Source of the DNA: Halobium salinum
Lineage (GTDB): Archaea > Halobacteriota > Halobacteria > Halobacteriales > Haloferacaceae
Reading direction: 5' to 3'
Length of the DNA stretch: 64,000 nucleotides
Assembly (NCBI RefSeq): GCF_026586625.1
Contig: NZ_JAODIW010000008.1
Span: forward strand, 204,382-268,381
The position numbers were made by a program, and so were the translations under genes. The notes under the pieces were generated by a model, which did no database searches, was not told the DNA's origin, and saw only the letters and a list, made by a program, of their open reading frames with translations. Positions 7,649 through 16,398 of this stretch are shown piece by piece (positions within the stretch are counted from its first letter, which is position 1; every line of letters begins with the position of its first letter).

Positions 7649-8422
7649 ATGCTCGACTTCATCGGACTGGGGCTCTACGACGAGCGGTCCATCACCGTCG
7701 AGGGCCACGAGGCGCTCTCGGAGTGCGACCGGGCGTTCGCCGAGTTCTACACCAGCAAGCTCGCCGGCGCGACCGTCGAGGAGCTCGAGGAGTACCACGA
7801 CGTCGACATCGAGGTCCGCGACCGCGCGGGCGTCGAACAGGAGCCCGAACCCATTCTCGACGCGGCCGAGGGGGGAGAAGTCGCGTTCCTCACCGCGGGC
7901 GATACGATGATATCTACGACGCACGTCGACCTCCGGCTCCGGGCACACGAACGCGGCATCGACACCCGCGTGTTCCACGGCGTCACCGCGCAGTCGGCCG
8001 CGAGCGGGCTGACGGGGCTCCAGAACTACCGCTTCGGCAAGTCGGTGACGCTCCCGTTCCCGTACGCACACGGCGGAGAGGACGTGCCGAAGAGCCTGGT
8101 GGAGGGGCTCGAAGACAACCGCGAGCGGGGGCTCCACACGCTCGTCTACCTCGATATAAAGACCGAACGGGAGGAGTACATGAGCGCCGACGTCGCCGCC
8201 GGGATGCTCGCCGAGGGGTGGGCCGACGAACTCGCCGTCGCGGTCGCACGGGCCGGGAGTCCGGAGCCCATCGTCGCCGCGGACCGACTCTCCACGCTCG
8301 CCGAGCGGGAGTTCGGCGACCCGCTCCACCTGCTGGTCGTCCCGGGCGACCTCCACCACCTCGAAGCCGAGGCGCTCAAAGCGTTCGGCGGCGCCCCCGC
8401 TGAGCTGGTCGCGGTCGAGTAG
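7649..8422 (+). CDS. dphB: Diphthine synthase
   Basis: 257 aa SAM-dependent methyltransferase that methylates the modified histidine of elongation factor 2 during diphthamide synthesis. It belongs to the tetrapyrrole-methylase fold: MLDFIGLGLYDERSITVEG at the N-terminus, AFLTAGDTMISTTHVDLRLRA with the GD-x-x-x-A/S-TTH loop (about 89-99) and the conserved LQNYRFGKSVTLPF (about 127-140). Length matches the family. I chose ATG 7649, about 27 bases downstream of a GGCTTATCCC TATA-like element, over upstream in-frame codons that give an Arg/Ser-rich non-homologous leader. Confidence 0.95.
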   Translation: MLDFIGLGLYDERSITVEGHEALSECDRAFAEFYTSKLAGATVEELEEYHDVDIEVRDRAGVEQEPEPILDAAEGGEVAFLTAGDTMISTTHVDLRLRAHERGIDTRVFHGVTAQSAASGLTGLQNYRFGKSVTLPFPYAHGGEDVPKSLVEGLEDNRERGLHTLVYLDIKTEREEYMSADVAAGMLAEGWADELAVAVARAGSPEPIVAADRLSTLAEREFGDPLHLLVVPGDLHHLEAEALKAFGGAPAELVAVE

Positions 8423-8492
8423 TCGACGGGGAGAACGAACCGAAGACCGGCCGGAACGCGTCTACGCGACCGTTTTCTTCGCTACCGATTTG

Positions 8493-9623
8493 CTATCGTC
8501 GCCCGTCGCCGCCGCCGTCAGCGTCCGGAGCGTCGCCGTCGTCGAACCGCTCCCCATCGGCGCAACCCGAGCCGTCGGTCCCGGTCGACCGGTCGGCGCC
8601 GGCGGCCCCACCGGTGTCGTCACCGCCGAGCGGCGAAGTCTGCACGCCGCCGTCCGGGCGCGGGGCGTGAATGCCGAGCGCGCCGTGGAGGTCGTACTCC
8701 TCGCGGGTCGCGAGGTACAGCACGTCCTCGAAGACGGTGAGCAGTTCCGGGAGTTCACGGACGACGAGGTAGGTGATGCCGACGAGCGCGACGACCGCGA
8801 GCAGTTGGCTGATGACCCGGTCCGAGAGGTAGAAGGAGACGTTGTACGGGTCGGTACCGCCGAAGAGAAAGAGCACCTCGTCGACGAAAAAGTGCATGTA
8901 CTGGTTGCCGAAGACGACGGTGATGAACGTCGTGCGCAGGAGGTTCAGCCCGTAGATGGTCGGGATGGCGACCGCGAGCGCGCGGGCTTTGCGGCGGAGC
9001 GGGGCGCGGACCGCGGCGATGAGGCCGCCGAAGATAGCCATACTGCCGAGGCCGGTGCAGGCGAGGACGACCTCCATGATGAGTCGGTGGCCGCTCTCGG
9101 TGACGAAGAGGAACGCGTTGTCGTACCCCGCTTCGGGACCGGCGACGCGCTCGGGGGTGTACCCCAGCAGTTCGACGAGGAAGCCGGTCTGGTCGGCGAC
9201 GGTCTCGATGAGCACCTGCCGCGGGGCGGGGAACGCCACCCCGAGGAGCGTGAACGCCGGGATGGTCTCGAAGGGGAGGTAGATGAGCCCCATCGCGGCG
9301 ACCGCCCTGGAGAGCAGGAACAGCGACTCGCGACCGTTCCAGAGGAGGTAGCCCGCGTAGAGACAGGCGGGGACGGCGGCGACGGTGAGCGCACCTTCGA
9401 TGTAGCTCTTGTGGATGAACGCGAAGTGGTAGACGAGTCGGAGCCAGAACACGGCGAAGGCCCCCCAGCCGGCAGCGGCGAGGGCGCGGGCGCCGCGTTC
9501 GCTCCGGCGCTCGAACAGCGCGGCCGCGACGAACAGGGCGATCGCGACCCAGCCGAGCGCGTCGGAGAAAGCGTCGGGCTCGCTCAGGAACCACCCGAGC
9601 GGGTCGACGAAGGGGTCGGTCAT
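8493..9623 (-). CDS. artA: Archaeosortase A (exosortase family transpeptidase)
   Basis: 376 aa multi-pass membrane enzyme that cleaves PGF-CTERM tails and links the new C-terminus to a lipid in the outer face of the membrane. Catalytic residues are visible: Cys189 in LACTGLGSM, Arg230 in LNLLRTTF and Arg269 in YLSDRV. The spacing (41 and 39 residues) is the same as that of C173/R214/R253, which I recall for Haloferax volcanii ArtA. About eight membrane segments are followed by a disordered acidic/Gly-rich tail (about 320-376). A GGATTTACCG element about 27 bases upstream is a likely TATA. Two likely substrates, the 10.0-12.2 kb glycoprotein and BtuF, flank it. Confidence 0.95.
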   Translation of the reverse strand: MTDPFVDPLGWFLSEPDAFSDALGWVAIALFVAAALFERRSERGARALAAAGWGAFAVFWLRLVYHFAFIHKSYIEGALTVAAVPACLYAGYLLWNGRESLFLLSRAVAAMGLIYLPFETIPAFTLLGVAFPAPRQVLIETVADQTGFLVELLGYTPERVAGPEAGYDNAFLFVTESGHRLIMEVVLACTGLGSMAIFGGLIAAVRAPLRRKARALAVAIPTIYGLNLLRTTFITVVFGNQYMHFFVDEVLFLFGGTDPYNVSFYLSDRVISQLLAVVALVGITYLVVRELPELLTVFEDVLYLATREEYDLHGALGIHAPRPDGGVQTSPLGGDDTGGAAGADRSTGTDGSGCADGERFDDGDAPDADGGGDGRR

Positions 9624-10023
9624 GTCATCGGCCTAGCGACCCGACGGTAAATCCCTTGTCGTTGTGGGTAGACTGTTCGCATTATCGATAGGACCGCACG
9701 TATCGGTCAGTAAGTTTCGACGTCGAGACGTATTGAAGAGCACCAACGAACGCGTCGTAGCGGTCGAACACGGGACGACTCTATTCGGTCATCGACTCCG
9801 CCATCGGTCTGCCGGTCGAACCGAGACCGGCGTTCGTATCGCGTGAGCCGCCTGTATCGTACAGCGCTCCGTCGCGCTGTTCAGTAGCCCGAGAGCGAAC
9901 GTCGCGAAATTTGGCTTCGGAGGTGAACTCGACCGGACAGCCGTCGCTACCGGGTGTGAGTCACGCGAAAGAATGGAACCGCGAAAGGTCGCTAAGCCGG
10001 CGCGTGCCGGGAGTTAGCGGTAG
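9624..10023. other. Intergenic region, no gene seen
   Basis: 400 bases between artA and the surface glycoprotein gene, both on the minus strand. It is less GC-rich than its neighbours. A 60-codon plus-strand frame lacks any family signal and has poor haloarchaeal codon use. The artA promoter (TATA-like at about 9646-9655) lies at the left end; the rest should hold the glycoprotein terminator, though I see no clear hairpin plus T-run. Confidence 0.5.
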
Positions 10024-12207
10024 TTAGTCGCGACGGACCGCGAGGAGCGCGGCCGCGACGAGCGCGATGACAGCGACGGCGATACCGAAGCCGGGCGTGC
10101 TGCCCGTGGTCTCGCCCTCACCGTCGCCGGTGGTCGTCGTGCCCGCACCGTCACCAGTCGTCGTGGTGCCGTCGTCGGTCGTCGTCGTGCCGTTGTCGGC
10201 GGTCGTCGTCGTGCCGTTGTCGGCGGTCGTCGTCGTGCCGTTGTCGACAGTCGTCGTGCCGTTGTCGGCGGTCGTCGTGTCGTTCTGACCCTCGACGAAC
10301 GTGGCGTCAGCCGTCACGTCGTCCTCGAAGCCGGGACTCGCGGTGGCTTCGACGGTGAAGTTCGAGCCAACTTCCTGACCGCTGAAGTTGAAGGCGGCCT
10401 CGAACGTGCCGTTCTCGGTGACGTTCGTGGTGACCGACTCGACGAACGGGTTCTCGGCGCCGGAGACGGACTGTGCGCGGACCGTCACGTCGGAGCCGGG
10501 CGCGATGGAGGTCTCACCGGAGATGGTCGAGTTCTCGGAGGCGGCAACCTCGAGGTTGTCGCTCTCGAACTCAGCCGTACGGTCGACGACGCGGAACTGC
10601 GCCGTCACCGAGGAGTCCTCGATCGGAAGCGGGCTGTCCTCGGGAGCCTCGACGGTCGCGTTGTAGCGACCCGTGTCTTCGCCCTGCGTGTTGATGACGA
10701 CGAACACGTTGTTCGTCTCGTCGTCCGCGTAGATGGCCTCAGGAGTCACAGAGGCAGCATCCTGGTTCGGACCGGGGTTCGTCTCCTCAATCGAGAGGCT
10801 CAGAACGTCCGGGTCGAGCTGGCCGAGGAGGGTCTGGTCGCCGGTGAGGTTAGCCTCGACTCGCTCGAGGTAACCGAAGTGACCGGAGCCCTGAATCTGA
10901 ACGACTGCGTAGTCCTGCTGCGCAATCGTACCGTCCTGGACGACGTCACCGGCCTCGACTGCTTCGAGGACGTCCTGCGCGTTGCCGACATCCTCAGCCG
11001 CGTCGGGGTAGGTGGTCCAGGTCTGTGCGCTCTCGAGAGCCGCGTCAGCGACGGCGAGCGTGCCGACAGCCTCGGGCGAGACGTCGTCAGCATCCTGCTC
11101 CGCCTCGGGCTGGTCGAGCTCGTCCTGGTAGTCGCCTGCGTTGTAGATTTCGACCTCGTAGTTACCCTGCTCGAGTGCACCGCTAGCACCCGTGTCGTCG
11201 CCACTGATGGCGGCGATGTCCGTCACGTCAGTGTCGTCGTCAGCAGCCGAAACACCGTAGAGCGGCGAGTCGGCGGCAGTGCCGAAGGTGTTGAGCGTGA
11301 TGTTGGCCGTCTCCTCGTCGGTCTCGACGAGAACCGTGCTCTGGTAGCCAACGTCCTCGGCGTTACCGATCTGGACGACAGCCGAGTCGGTGTTCTCCAG
11401 GTTGATGGTCATGTTGACCGTGTCGCCGGAGTTGACCGTCGGGCTGCTGTCCTCGAGGCTGTAGGAGGTCGTCCCCTCCCGCGTCACCGTGATGCTCGCC
11501 TCGTCGGAAGCCGTCGTGTCGACGACGGCGAAGGTGAAGTTGTAGTCACCAGTGCTGATGCCATCGAAGTTCGCGTCGATGGGCGTCTCAGCGTCGCTGA
11601 TGACGACTTCGTCCTCACCGTCGATCTCTTCGACCGAGGTCCGGTTGAAGATGTCCTGAAGCTCCTCGTCGTCGAGGCCGTCCGCGCGGACGTAGACCTC
11701 GTAGTTGTTACGCACGGAGGACGAGATGTCGACAGTCGTGCTGTCGCCCTGCTGGACCTCTTCGTCGTCGAACTCGGCGGTGATGCTCTGTTCGACGACC
11801 TCGAAGGTCACGATCTCGTTACCCGAGCGGCTCGTCGTGAGGACGTAGGTGCCGCTCTCGAGGTCGTCCGTGTCGATGAGGACGTCGCCGTCACTGTCGA
11901 CTTCGACGGTCGACTCGAGACCACCGATGGTGCTCTCGGATGCGTCGTACGAGCGGACTTCGAGAGTGCTGTCGGTGGTGATGTCCGTGATAGTGTCAAC
12001 GTTCTGTACGCCGAGCGTCTGGCCAGCGTAGACTGTCGCGCTGGCGCCGACGCCGTCCGCACCTGAAGCAACGTCTACCTCCGTGTCCCAGTCGTCCGCG
12101 TTAGCGGCGGCCGACGTCCCGGCGAACGCGACGGTCCCGGCGAAAACCGAGAAGACCATCAGCGCAGCCAGGAAGAGGCTACGAAGTTTTTCGTTAGTAT
12201 CTGTCAT
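10024..12207 (-). CDS. S-layer-type surface glycoprotein with PGF-CTERM tail
   Basis: 727 aa secreted glycoprotein, probably the major S-layer protein or a close paralogue. The signal peptide MTDTNEKLRSLFLAALMVFS...SAAA (1-35) matches haloarchaeal S-layer leaders. The body is made of acidic beta-sandwich repeats with many N-x-S/T sequons. Before the anchor lies a Thr-rich O-glycosylation stalk (about 650-700) with several near-identical NGTTTTADNGTTTT units. The tail has PGF at 705-707, a hydrophobic helix and RRD, an ArtA substrate signature. ATG 12207 fits the conserved MTDT start; an in-frame ATG at 12243 also has an SD-like GGAGG upstream. Whether it is the main lattice protein cannot be decided here. 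Confidence 0.88.
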   Translation of the reverse strand: MTDTNEKLRSLFLAALMVFSVFAGTVAFAGTSAAANADDWDTEVDVASGADGVGASATVYAGQTLGVQNVDTITDITTDSTLEVRSYDASESTIGGLESTVEVDSDGDVLIDTDDLESGTYVLTTSRSGNEIVTFEVVEQSITAEFDDEEVQQGDSTTVDISSSVRNNYEVYVRADGLDDEELQDIFNRTSVEEIDGEDEVVISDAETPIDANFDGISTGDYNFTFAVVDTTASDEASITVTREGTTSYSLEDSSPTVNSGDTVNMTINLENTDSAVVQIGNAEDVGYQSTVLVETDEETANITLNTFGTAADSPLYGVSAADDDTDVTDIAAISGDDTGASGALEQGNYEVEIYNAGDYQDELDQPEAEQDADDVSPEAVGTLAVADAALESAQTWTTYPDAAEDVGNAQDVLEAVEAGDVVQDGTIAQQDYAVVQIQGSGHFGYLERVEANLTGDQTLLGQLDPDVLSLSIEETNPGPNQDAASVTPEAIYADDETNNVFVVINTQGEDTGRYNATVEAPEDSPLPIEDSSVTAQFRVVDRTAEFESDNLEVAASENSTISGETSIAPGSDVTVRAQSVSGAENPFVESVTTNVTENGTFEAAFNFSGQEVGSNFTVEATASPGFEDDVTADATFVEGQNDTTTADNGTTTVDNGTTTTADNGTTTTADNGTTTTDDGTTTTGDGAGTTTTGDGEGETTGSTPGFGIAVAVIALVAAALLAVRRD

Positions 12208-12390
12208 GGGTTGTGTGGGTTCCGCAACTGCAATCGGCGACATCAGCTTTCGTCCGCCCTCCAGAGCTATCGCGCCCGGCGCAGCGCCGGGTCGATCCCA
12301 GCGCGACACCGCGCCGGACTCGAGCGGGGATACTCACTCCTGCCACCATGGGTAGGGGTGTTCGAAACCTGTGCCTGTCGTTATAAATGC
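12208..12390 (-). promoter_or_regulatory. Promoter and long leader of the surface glycoprotein gene
   Basis: GCATTTATAAC at 12380-12390 (minus) is the best TATA in the region and predicts a transcript starting near 12357, giving an unusually long leader of about 150 bases. The leader carries a perfect CCCGGCG-CTG-CGCCGGG hairpin (12275-12291). An SD-like GGAGGGCGG sits about 10 bases before an in-frame ATG at 12243, which would add 12 residues to the signal peptide. Confidence 0.55.
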
Positions 12391-12730
12391 TTTGTGGTGC
12401 TGCGTGGTATCCGTTACACGTTCACACTCCCGAATTCGGGCGCGAGACGGTTTCTTCGTCGATAGACACGTAAGTACTTTGTGGATAAATGCGCCGAGCG
12501 TCGTCGGACCGTCATCGTGGCGTCAGACGGGCGTCGGTCGCGCGGCACAGGCTCGGGGAAGGGGGTGGTTCGGGGGGACGAAGCGGGGAGGTCCGTCGGA
12601 ACCGGCGAAGGTATTCGCCGGGAATACCTCTCGAGCCTCCTGTCGTTCTGTTCCATCCACGAGCTTTCCCCGCCATATCGCCCGCACATGTGGAGCAACA
12701 TGTATGGGCCGTGAGCCTGTACGTGCTGAT
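12391..12730. other. Intergenic region upstream of divergent glycoprotein and toxin-antitoxin genes
   Basis: 340 bases without a supported gene. Open frames run through it on both strands but read as Arg/Ser-rich shadows without recognisable motifs. It should contain the vapB promoter; a weak AACATGTATGGG stands about 27 bases before its ATG. Nothing else recognised. Confidence 0.45.
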
Positions 12731-12976
12731 ATGGCTGCGGACGACGCACACGAGGAGACGAAGGTGAGCGACCGAGGGATGGTGACGATTCCGGCGGAGA
12801 TCCGTCACCGCCTCGGTATCGATGCCGGCGACAAGCTGCGCTGGGGTGTCGACGACGACGGGAACGTCACCGTCGAGGTCGTCCACCAACGGGACGGTGT
12901 CTTTGACGACTTCGAACCGGTCGACGCCGGTCCGACCGACGCCGTCGAGATCGAGCGGGAGTTCGGCAGCGAGTGA
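12731..12976 (+). CDS. vapB: AbrB/MazE-type antitoxin (VapB)
   Basis: 81 aa. A swapped-hairpin AbrB DNA-binding domain covers about residues 8-50: TKVSDRGMVTIPAEIRHRLGIDAGDKLRWGVDDDGNVTVEVV. The acidic C-terminus (FEPVDAGPTDAVEIEREFGSE) is the expected toxin-binding tail. It should bind its own promoter and neutralise the PIN-domain partner. The vapC start overlaps its stop codon (TGATG). ATG 12731 keeps the domain length typical of the family; longer frames upstream are not conserved-looking. Confidence 0.85.
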   Translation: MAADDAHEETKVSDRGMVTIPAEIRHRLGIDAGDKLRWGVDDDGNVTVEVVHQRDGVFDDFEPVDAGPTDAVEIEREFGSE

Positions 12977-13401
12977 TGCCGGTCCTTCTCGACACGAACG
13001 TTCTCTTCGCCACCGCCAGTGCCCGGGACGAGTACCACGATGCCGCACGTGAGATCGTCCGTGGCGTAGACCACGGTGAACTCCCGTCTGGCGTCGTCAC
13101 CAACTACGTCGTCGCCGAAACCCTGAACCTCATCCGAGAGAAGCTCGGTCCTGAAACGGCGAACGCGATGCTCGACCGACTCGTCACGGGCGCACGGTTC
13201 GAGATCGCACACGCGACGCAGGTGGACTTCAACGCGGCACAGTCGCTGTTCCGTCAGTACCCCGCACTCTCGTTCGTCGACGCGACTATCGTGACGTACA
13301 TGCACAGGGCCGGAATCGAGTACCTGTACTCGTTCGACGGCGACTTCGACGCCGTCGAGGGAATCACTCGACTCGCGACACCGGACGACCCGCTGGCCTG
13401 A
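12976..13401 (+). CDS. vapC: PIN-domain ribonuclease toxin (VapC)
   Basis: 141 aa type II toxin, a Mg-dependent RNase of the PIN fold. The acidic active-site residues are visible: Asp6 in MPVLLDTNVLF, Glu in VVAETLNLI (about 48) and Asp in LSFVDATIVTYM (about 104), with a further acidic pair near FDGDFD. It overlaps the vapB stop by one base, and a GTG codon immediately before is also possible. It could be an active toxin-antitoxin module or a domesticated pair; no mobile-element remains were seen beside it. Confidence 0.87.
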   Translation: MPVLLDTNVLFATASARDEYHDAAREIVRGVDHGELPSGVVTNYVVAETLNLIREKLGPETANAMLDRLVTGARFEIAHATQVDFNAAQSLFRQYPALSFVDATIVTYMHRAGIEYLYSFDGDFDAVEGITRLATPDDPLA

Positions 13402-13425
13402 TTCTTACCGTGACGACGATTCTCC

Positions 13426-14199
13426 TCAGTCCGACGGCTCGACGATTTCTATCTCGTGGCCGTCCGGGTCTTTGGTGAACGCGTACATGTCGTCACAGGA
13501 CTCGGGGTCGCGGTAGTCCTCGGCCTCGCGCTCCATCAGCGTCTCCCAGTAGTCGTGGAGGTCGTCCGCGCGCACGGCCACGTGCCCCCACGCGTCGCCC
13601 ATGTCGTACGTACGCCCGTCGTAGTTGTACGTCAGTTCGACGGCCATCGCCTCGTCGGCGGCGCCCTCGGGCTTGACGAAGTAGTTCGCGAACGAGTCGG
13701 ACTCCCAGCGGCTGGTGTGCTCGTACTCGAACTTCCGCGTCCAGAAGCCGAGCGCCTCGTCGGCGTCCTCGACGCGCATCATGGTGTGGTCGAGGCTCCA
13801 CTTCGCGCCCTGGTCGGGGTCGCGCTTGACGATTTCGACCTCGTGACCGTCGGGGTCCTTCACGAACGCGTAGTTGTAGTCACAGGACTCGGGGTCGCGG
13901 TAGTCCTCGACGCCCTCGTCCATCAACTGCTGGTAGGAAGACTCCAGTTCGCCCTCCGGGACGCGGACGGCGATGTGGCCCCACGCGTCGCCCATCTCGT
14001 AGCTCCGGTCGTCGTGGTTGTACGTGAGTTCGAGCACGGCCCCCTCCTCGTGGAGGTCCTCGGGGCCGAGGTAGACGTTGGTGAAGGTGTCCGCCTCCCA
14101 GCGACCCTTCTCCTCGTAGTCGAGGTGGGTGGTGTACCAGTCGAGCGACGCGTCGAGGTCTTCGACGCGCATCATGGTGTGGTCGAGTACGCCGGACAT
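13426..14199 (-). CDS. Tandem VOC (glyoxalase/dioxygenase fold) protein
   Basis: 257 aa protein made of two near-duplicate VOC domains (about 1-125 and 133-255). Each starts LDHTMMRVEDxDxxLxxW and ends KDPDGHE(V/I)EIV. Conserved His and Glu residues in both halves (HTMMRVED, AVLELTYNHD / AVELTYNYD, WGHIAVRV / WGHVAVRA) match glyoxalase I metal ligands. In a fused protein, one or two active sites would form between domains. Likely a lactoylglutathione-lyase-like enzyme for methylglyoxal or another thiol adduct; the thiol cofactor in haloarchaea would be different (gamma-glutamylcysteine is an inference). Confidence 0.8.
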   Translation of the reverse strand: MSGVLDHTMMRVEDLDASLDWYTTHLDYEEKGRWEADTFTNVYLGPEDLHEEGAVLELTYNHDDRSYEMGDAWGHIAVRVPEGELESSYQQLMDEGVEDYRDPESCDYNYAFVKDPDGHEVEIVKRDPDQGAKWSLDHTMMRVEDADEALGFWTRKFEYEHTSRWESDSFANYFVKPEGAADEAMAVELTYNYDGRTYDMGDAWGHVAVRADDLHDYWETLMEREAEDYRDPESCDDMYAFTKDPDGHEIEIVEPSD

Positions 14200-14378
14200 G
14201 CCCGAACGAAGGGCCGAGCGCTCGAAAAGACTACCGGCGGCGGAAAGCGTGACGGGGCGACGCGAGGTCGAAGCGGCGCGAGGCCGACCGACACGGCGCG
14301 AGGAACGTGCTAGCCCGTGTCGACGCTTCCCCGGGTCGACAGCCCCATAACCTACGAACCGAAACAGTCGGTATCGAC

Positions 14379-15887
14379 GTGTCCCGTCTCTCCGCCGCCC
14401 TCCGCTCCGTCCTCTCCCCTGCCATCCACTGGGTACACCGCGCCCGCTCGCGCGTGCGCAACCCGGTCCACCTCGTCGTCGTCGCGGTCGGCCTGCTCCT
14501 CGCGCGTCTGGGGCTGGTCGACCGGGAGCGCGCGGTCCGCACCGCCGACCTCGCGTGGCCCCGCGTCGTCACCGGCGTCGCCCGGATGTCGAAGAACGCG
14601 GTCGACGTGGCGATGGTCGGCGTCGCCGCCGGCACCGTCGCCATCACCGGCGTCGGCTTCGCCGCGCCGTACTGGGGACTCGCGTTCTCCGTCGGCGGCG
14701 GCGTCGCCGCCGGCACCATCGCCCTCGTCTCCCAGCGCTTCGGCGCCGGCGCCGACGAGGGGCTCGGTCTCGCGGTCCGGACGAGCGTCGCCGTCGTCGT
14801 CGCCGCCACGCTTCCCATCGCGGCGGCCTTCTGGCTGTTCGCTCCGGCCCTCATCGGCGTCCTGAGCGACACGCCCGAAGCGGTCACGCTCGGCGCCGCC
14901 TACCTCCAGGTCGTCGGCCTCGGCGTCCCCTTCGCCGCGCTGAACCTCGTCGGCAGCCGGGTACTCGTCGGCAGCGACGACGCCTACACGGCGATGCAGC
15001 TCCGAGCCGGCGGCGCCGTCTTCAACGTCGTCGCCAGCGCGGCTCTCATCTTCGGCCTCGACATGGGCGTCGTCGGCGCCGCCGTCGGCACCGTCCTCTC
15101 GAACGTCGTCGTCACCGGCGCGTTCGCCCTCGGCCTGAGTCGGGGAGGACTCCCGGGCGTCGGCGAGTTCCCCGTGCGAATCGACCCGTTCGGACCGGTC
15201 CTCGACCTCGGCACCGCCCGCGACCTCGTCTCCATCGGCCTCCCGGTGATGGGACGCAACCTCGTCTGGACCGTCGCGGAGTTCCCGATGCTCGCCATCC
15301 TCGCCGCCTTCGGGCCGACGGTCGTCGCCGCGTTCGTCATCGCCCGGCGGGTCTGGGGCATCATGAACACGCCGGGCTGGGGGTTCGGCCTCGCCTCCTC
15401 CAGTCTGGTCGGTCAGGCGCTCGGTACCGGCGACGAGGCGACCGCGGAGGCGTACGGGGTCGAAATCATCCGCTACGCGGTCGCGACCTACCTCGTCTCG
15501 GCGGCGCTGGTCGCGCTCTTCGCCGGCCCCATCGTCCGGCTGTTCGTCGACGACCCCGCGGACCCCGCGGTCCCCGTCGCCGTCACGCTCGTCTACGTCG
15601 CCTGCGTCGCCGTCGTCCTACAGGGCGTCTCCGGCGGCGCCGCCGGCCCGCTCGACGCCAGCGGCGACACCCGCTGGCCGTTCTACAGCCAGTTCCTGGG
15701 GATGTTCGGGCTCTCCATCCCGCTGACCTACCTCGGGGCGACGACCTCGCTGGGGCTCACGGGACTGTACCTCGCCTTCCTCGCGGAGACGAGCGTCCCC
15801 GCCGCGATCAACTACTACCGGTTCGCGACCGGGAAGTGGAAGGCCATCAGCCGGGAGTACCGCCCCGAGGCTGCAGCCGCCGACTGA
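14379..15887 (+). CDS. MATE family efflux transporter
   Basis: 502 aa multidrug/organic cation exporter, about twelve membrane helices in two related halves. The first half has VARMSKNAVDVAMVGVAAGTVAITGVGFA, the second LVSIGLPVMGRNLVWTVAEFPMLAIL. This is the MATE (MOP superfamily) layout, usually a Na+ or H+ antiporter. I chose GTG 14379: a CCATAACC TATA-like element lies about 30 bases upstream, and the in-frame 24 codons before it read as non-homologous. Substrate cannot be told from sequence. Confidence 0.87.
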   Translation: MSRLSAALRSVLSPAIHWVHRARSRVRNPVHLVVVAVGLLLARLGLVDRERAVRTADLAWPRVVTGVARMSKNAVDVAMVGVAAGTVAITGVGFAAPYWGLAFSVGGGVAAGTIALVSQRFGAGADEGLGLAVRTSVAVVVAATLPIAAAFWLFAPALIGVLSDTPEAVTLGAAYLQVVGLGVPFAALNLVGSRVLVGSDDAYTAMQLRAGGAVFNVVASAALIFGLDMGVVGAAVGTVLSNVVVTGAFALGLSRGGLPGVGEFPVRIDPFGPVLDLGTARDLVSIGLPVMGRNLVWTVAEFPMLAILAAFGPTVVAAFVIARRVWGIMNTPGWGFGLASSSLVGQALGTGDEATAEAYGVEIIRYAVATYLVSAALVALFAGPIVRLFVDDPADPAVPVAVTLVYVACVAVVLQGVSGGAAGPLDASGDTRWPFYSQFLGMFGLSIPLTYLGATTSLGLTGLYLAFLAETSVPAAINYYRFATGKWKAISREYRPEAAAAD

Positions 15888-15900
15888 GCGTAACGCCGGC

Positions 15901-16398
15901 TCACTCGTCGCCGCCGGTCCAGTAGACGACCAGCGCCACCGCCCACAGGGCGGCCGTCCCCAGGGGGTAGGCGGCACGGCCCGGCTGGACGGCGAGCCCC
16001 TGCGAGACGGAGAGGTGGGCCACCCCGGCGAACCCGAGCGTGAGTGCGGTGACGGTGGCGGTGTCGGCGCCGCGGAGTCGGCCGACCGCGTCGCTCGCGA
16101 GGGCGGCGGCGTAGAGGAGCGCGCTCAGGGGCCACGCGAGGAGGTAGTCGGGGAGCCCGCGCGTGTACACGAACAAGTACGAGTAGAGGTCGGTCACGTG
16201 GAGTGGGTCGGGGTCGACGAGTCCCCACGGGAAGACGAGCGCCACCTCGCCGCCGACGACGTACACCGTCCACGGGACGAACAGGGGCGCGAGGAGGAGC
16301 GCGGGGAGCGCGAACCGCGAGCGGGTGGACTGTCGTCGCTCCCGGTCGGCTCCGGACTTGGTGTCGGAGTCCGCGCCGGCCTCGGTGCCGGGACTCAC
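15901..16398 (-). CDS. Hypothetical membrane protein
   Basis: 165 aa integral membrane protein with about four hydrophobic segments (FALPALLLAPLFVPW; YLLAWPLSALLYAAALA; TALTLGFAGVAHLS; TAALWAVALVVYW). Its Asp/Glu-rich N-terminal 25 residues are cytoplasmic. GTG 16398 overlaps the stop of the upstream DRG GTPase gene (GTGA), so they are probably co-translated. I do not recognise a function. The much longer open frame reaching past 17.8 kb is an Arg-rich shadow of the GTPase gene. Confidence 0.65.
   Translation of the reverse strand: MSPGTEAGADSDTKSGADRERRQSTRSRFALPALLLAPLFVPWTVYVVGGEVALVFPWGLVDPDPLHVTDLYSYLFVYTRGLPDYLLAWPLSALLYAAALASDAVGRLRGADTATVTALTLGFAGVAHLSVSQGLAVQPGRAAYPLGTAALWAVALVVYWTGGDE

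Noticed and set aside
9664-9846. 60-codon plus-strand frame in the artA-glycoprotein gap
   Set aside because: No hydrophobic helix, motif or promoter-like element supports it, and its composition is unlike neighbouring proteins.
10879-12066. Long open frame (395 codons) antisense to the surface glycoprotein
   Set aside because: It is composed of Val/Asp/Arg-rich shadow sequence and lacks any motif, while the minus-strand protein has signal peptide, sequons and a PGF-CTERM tail.
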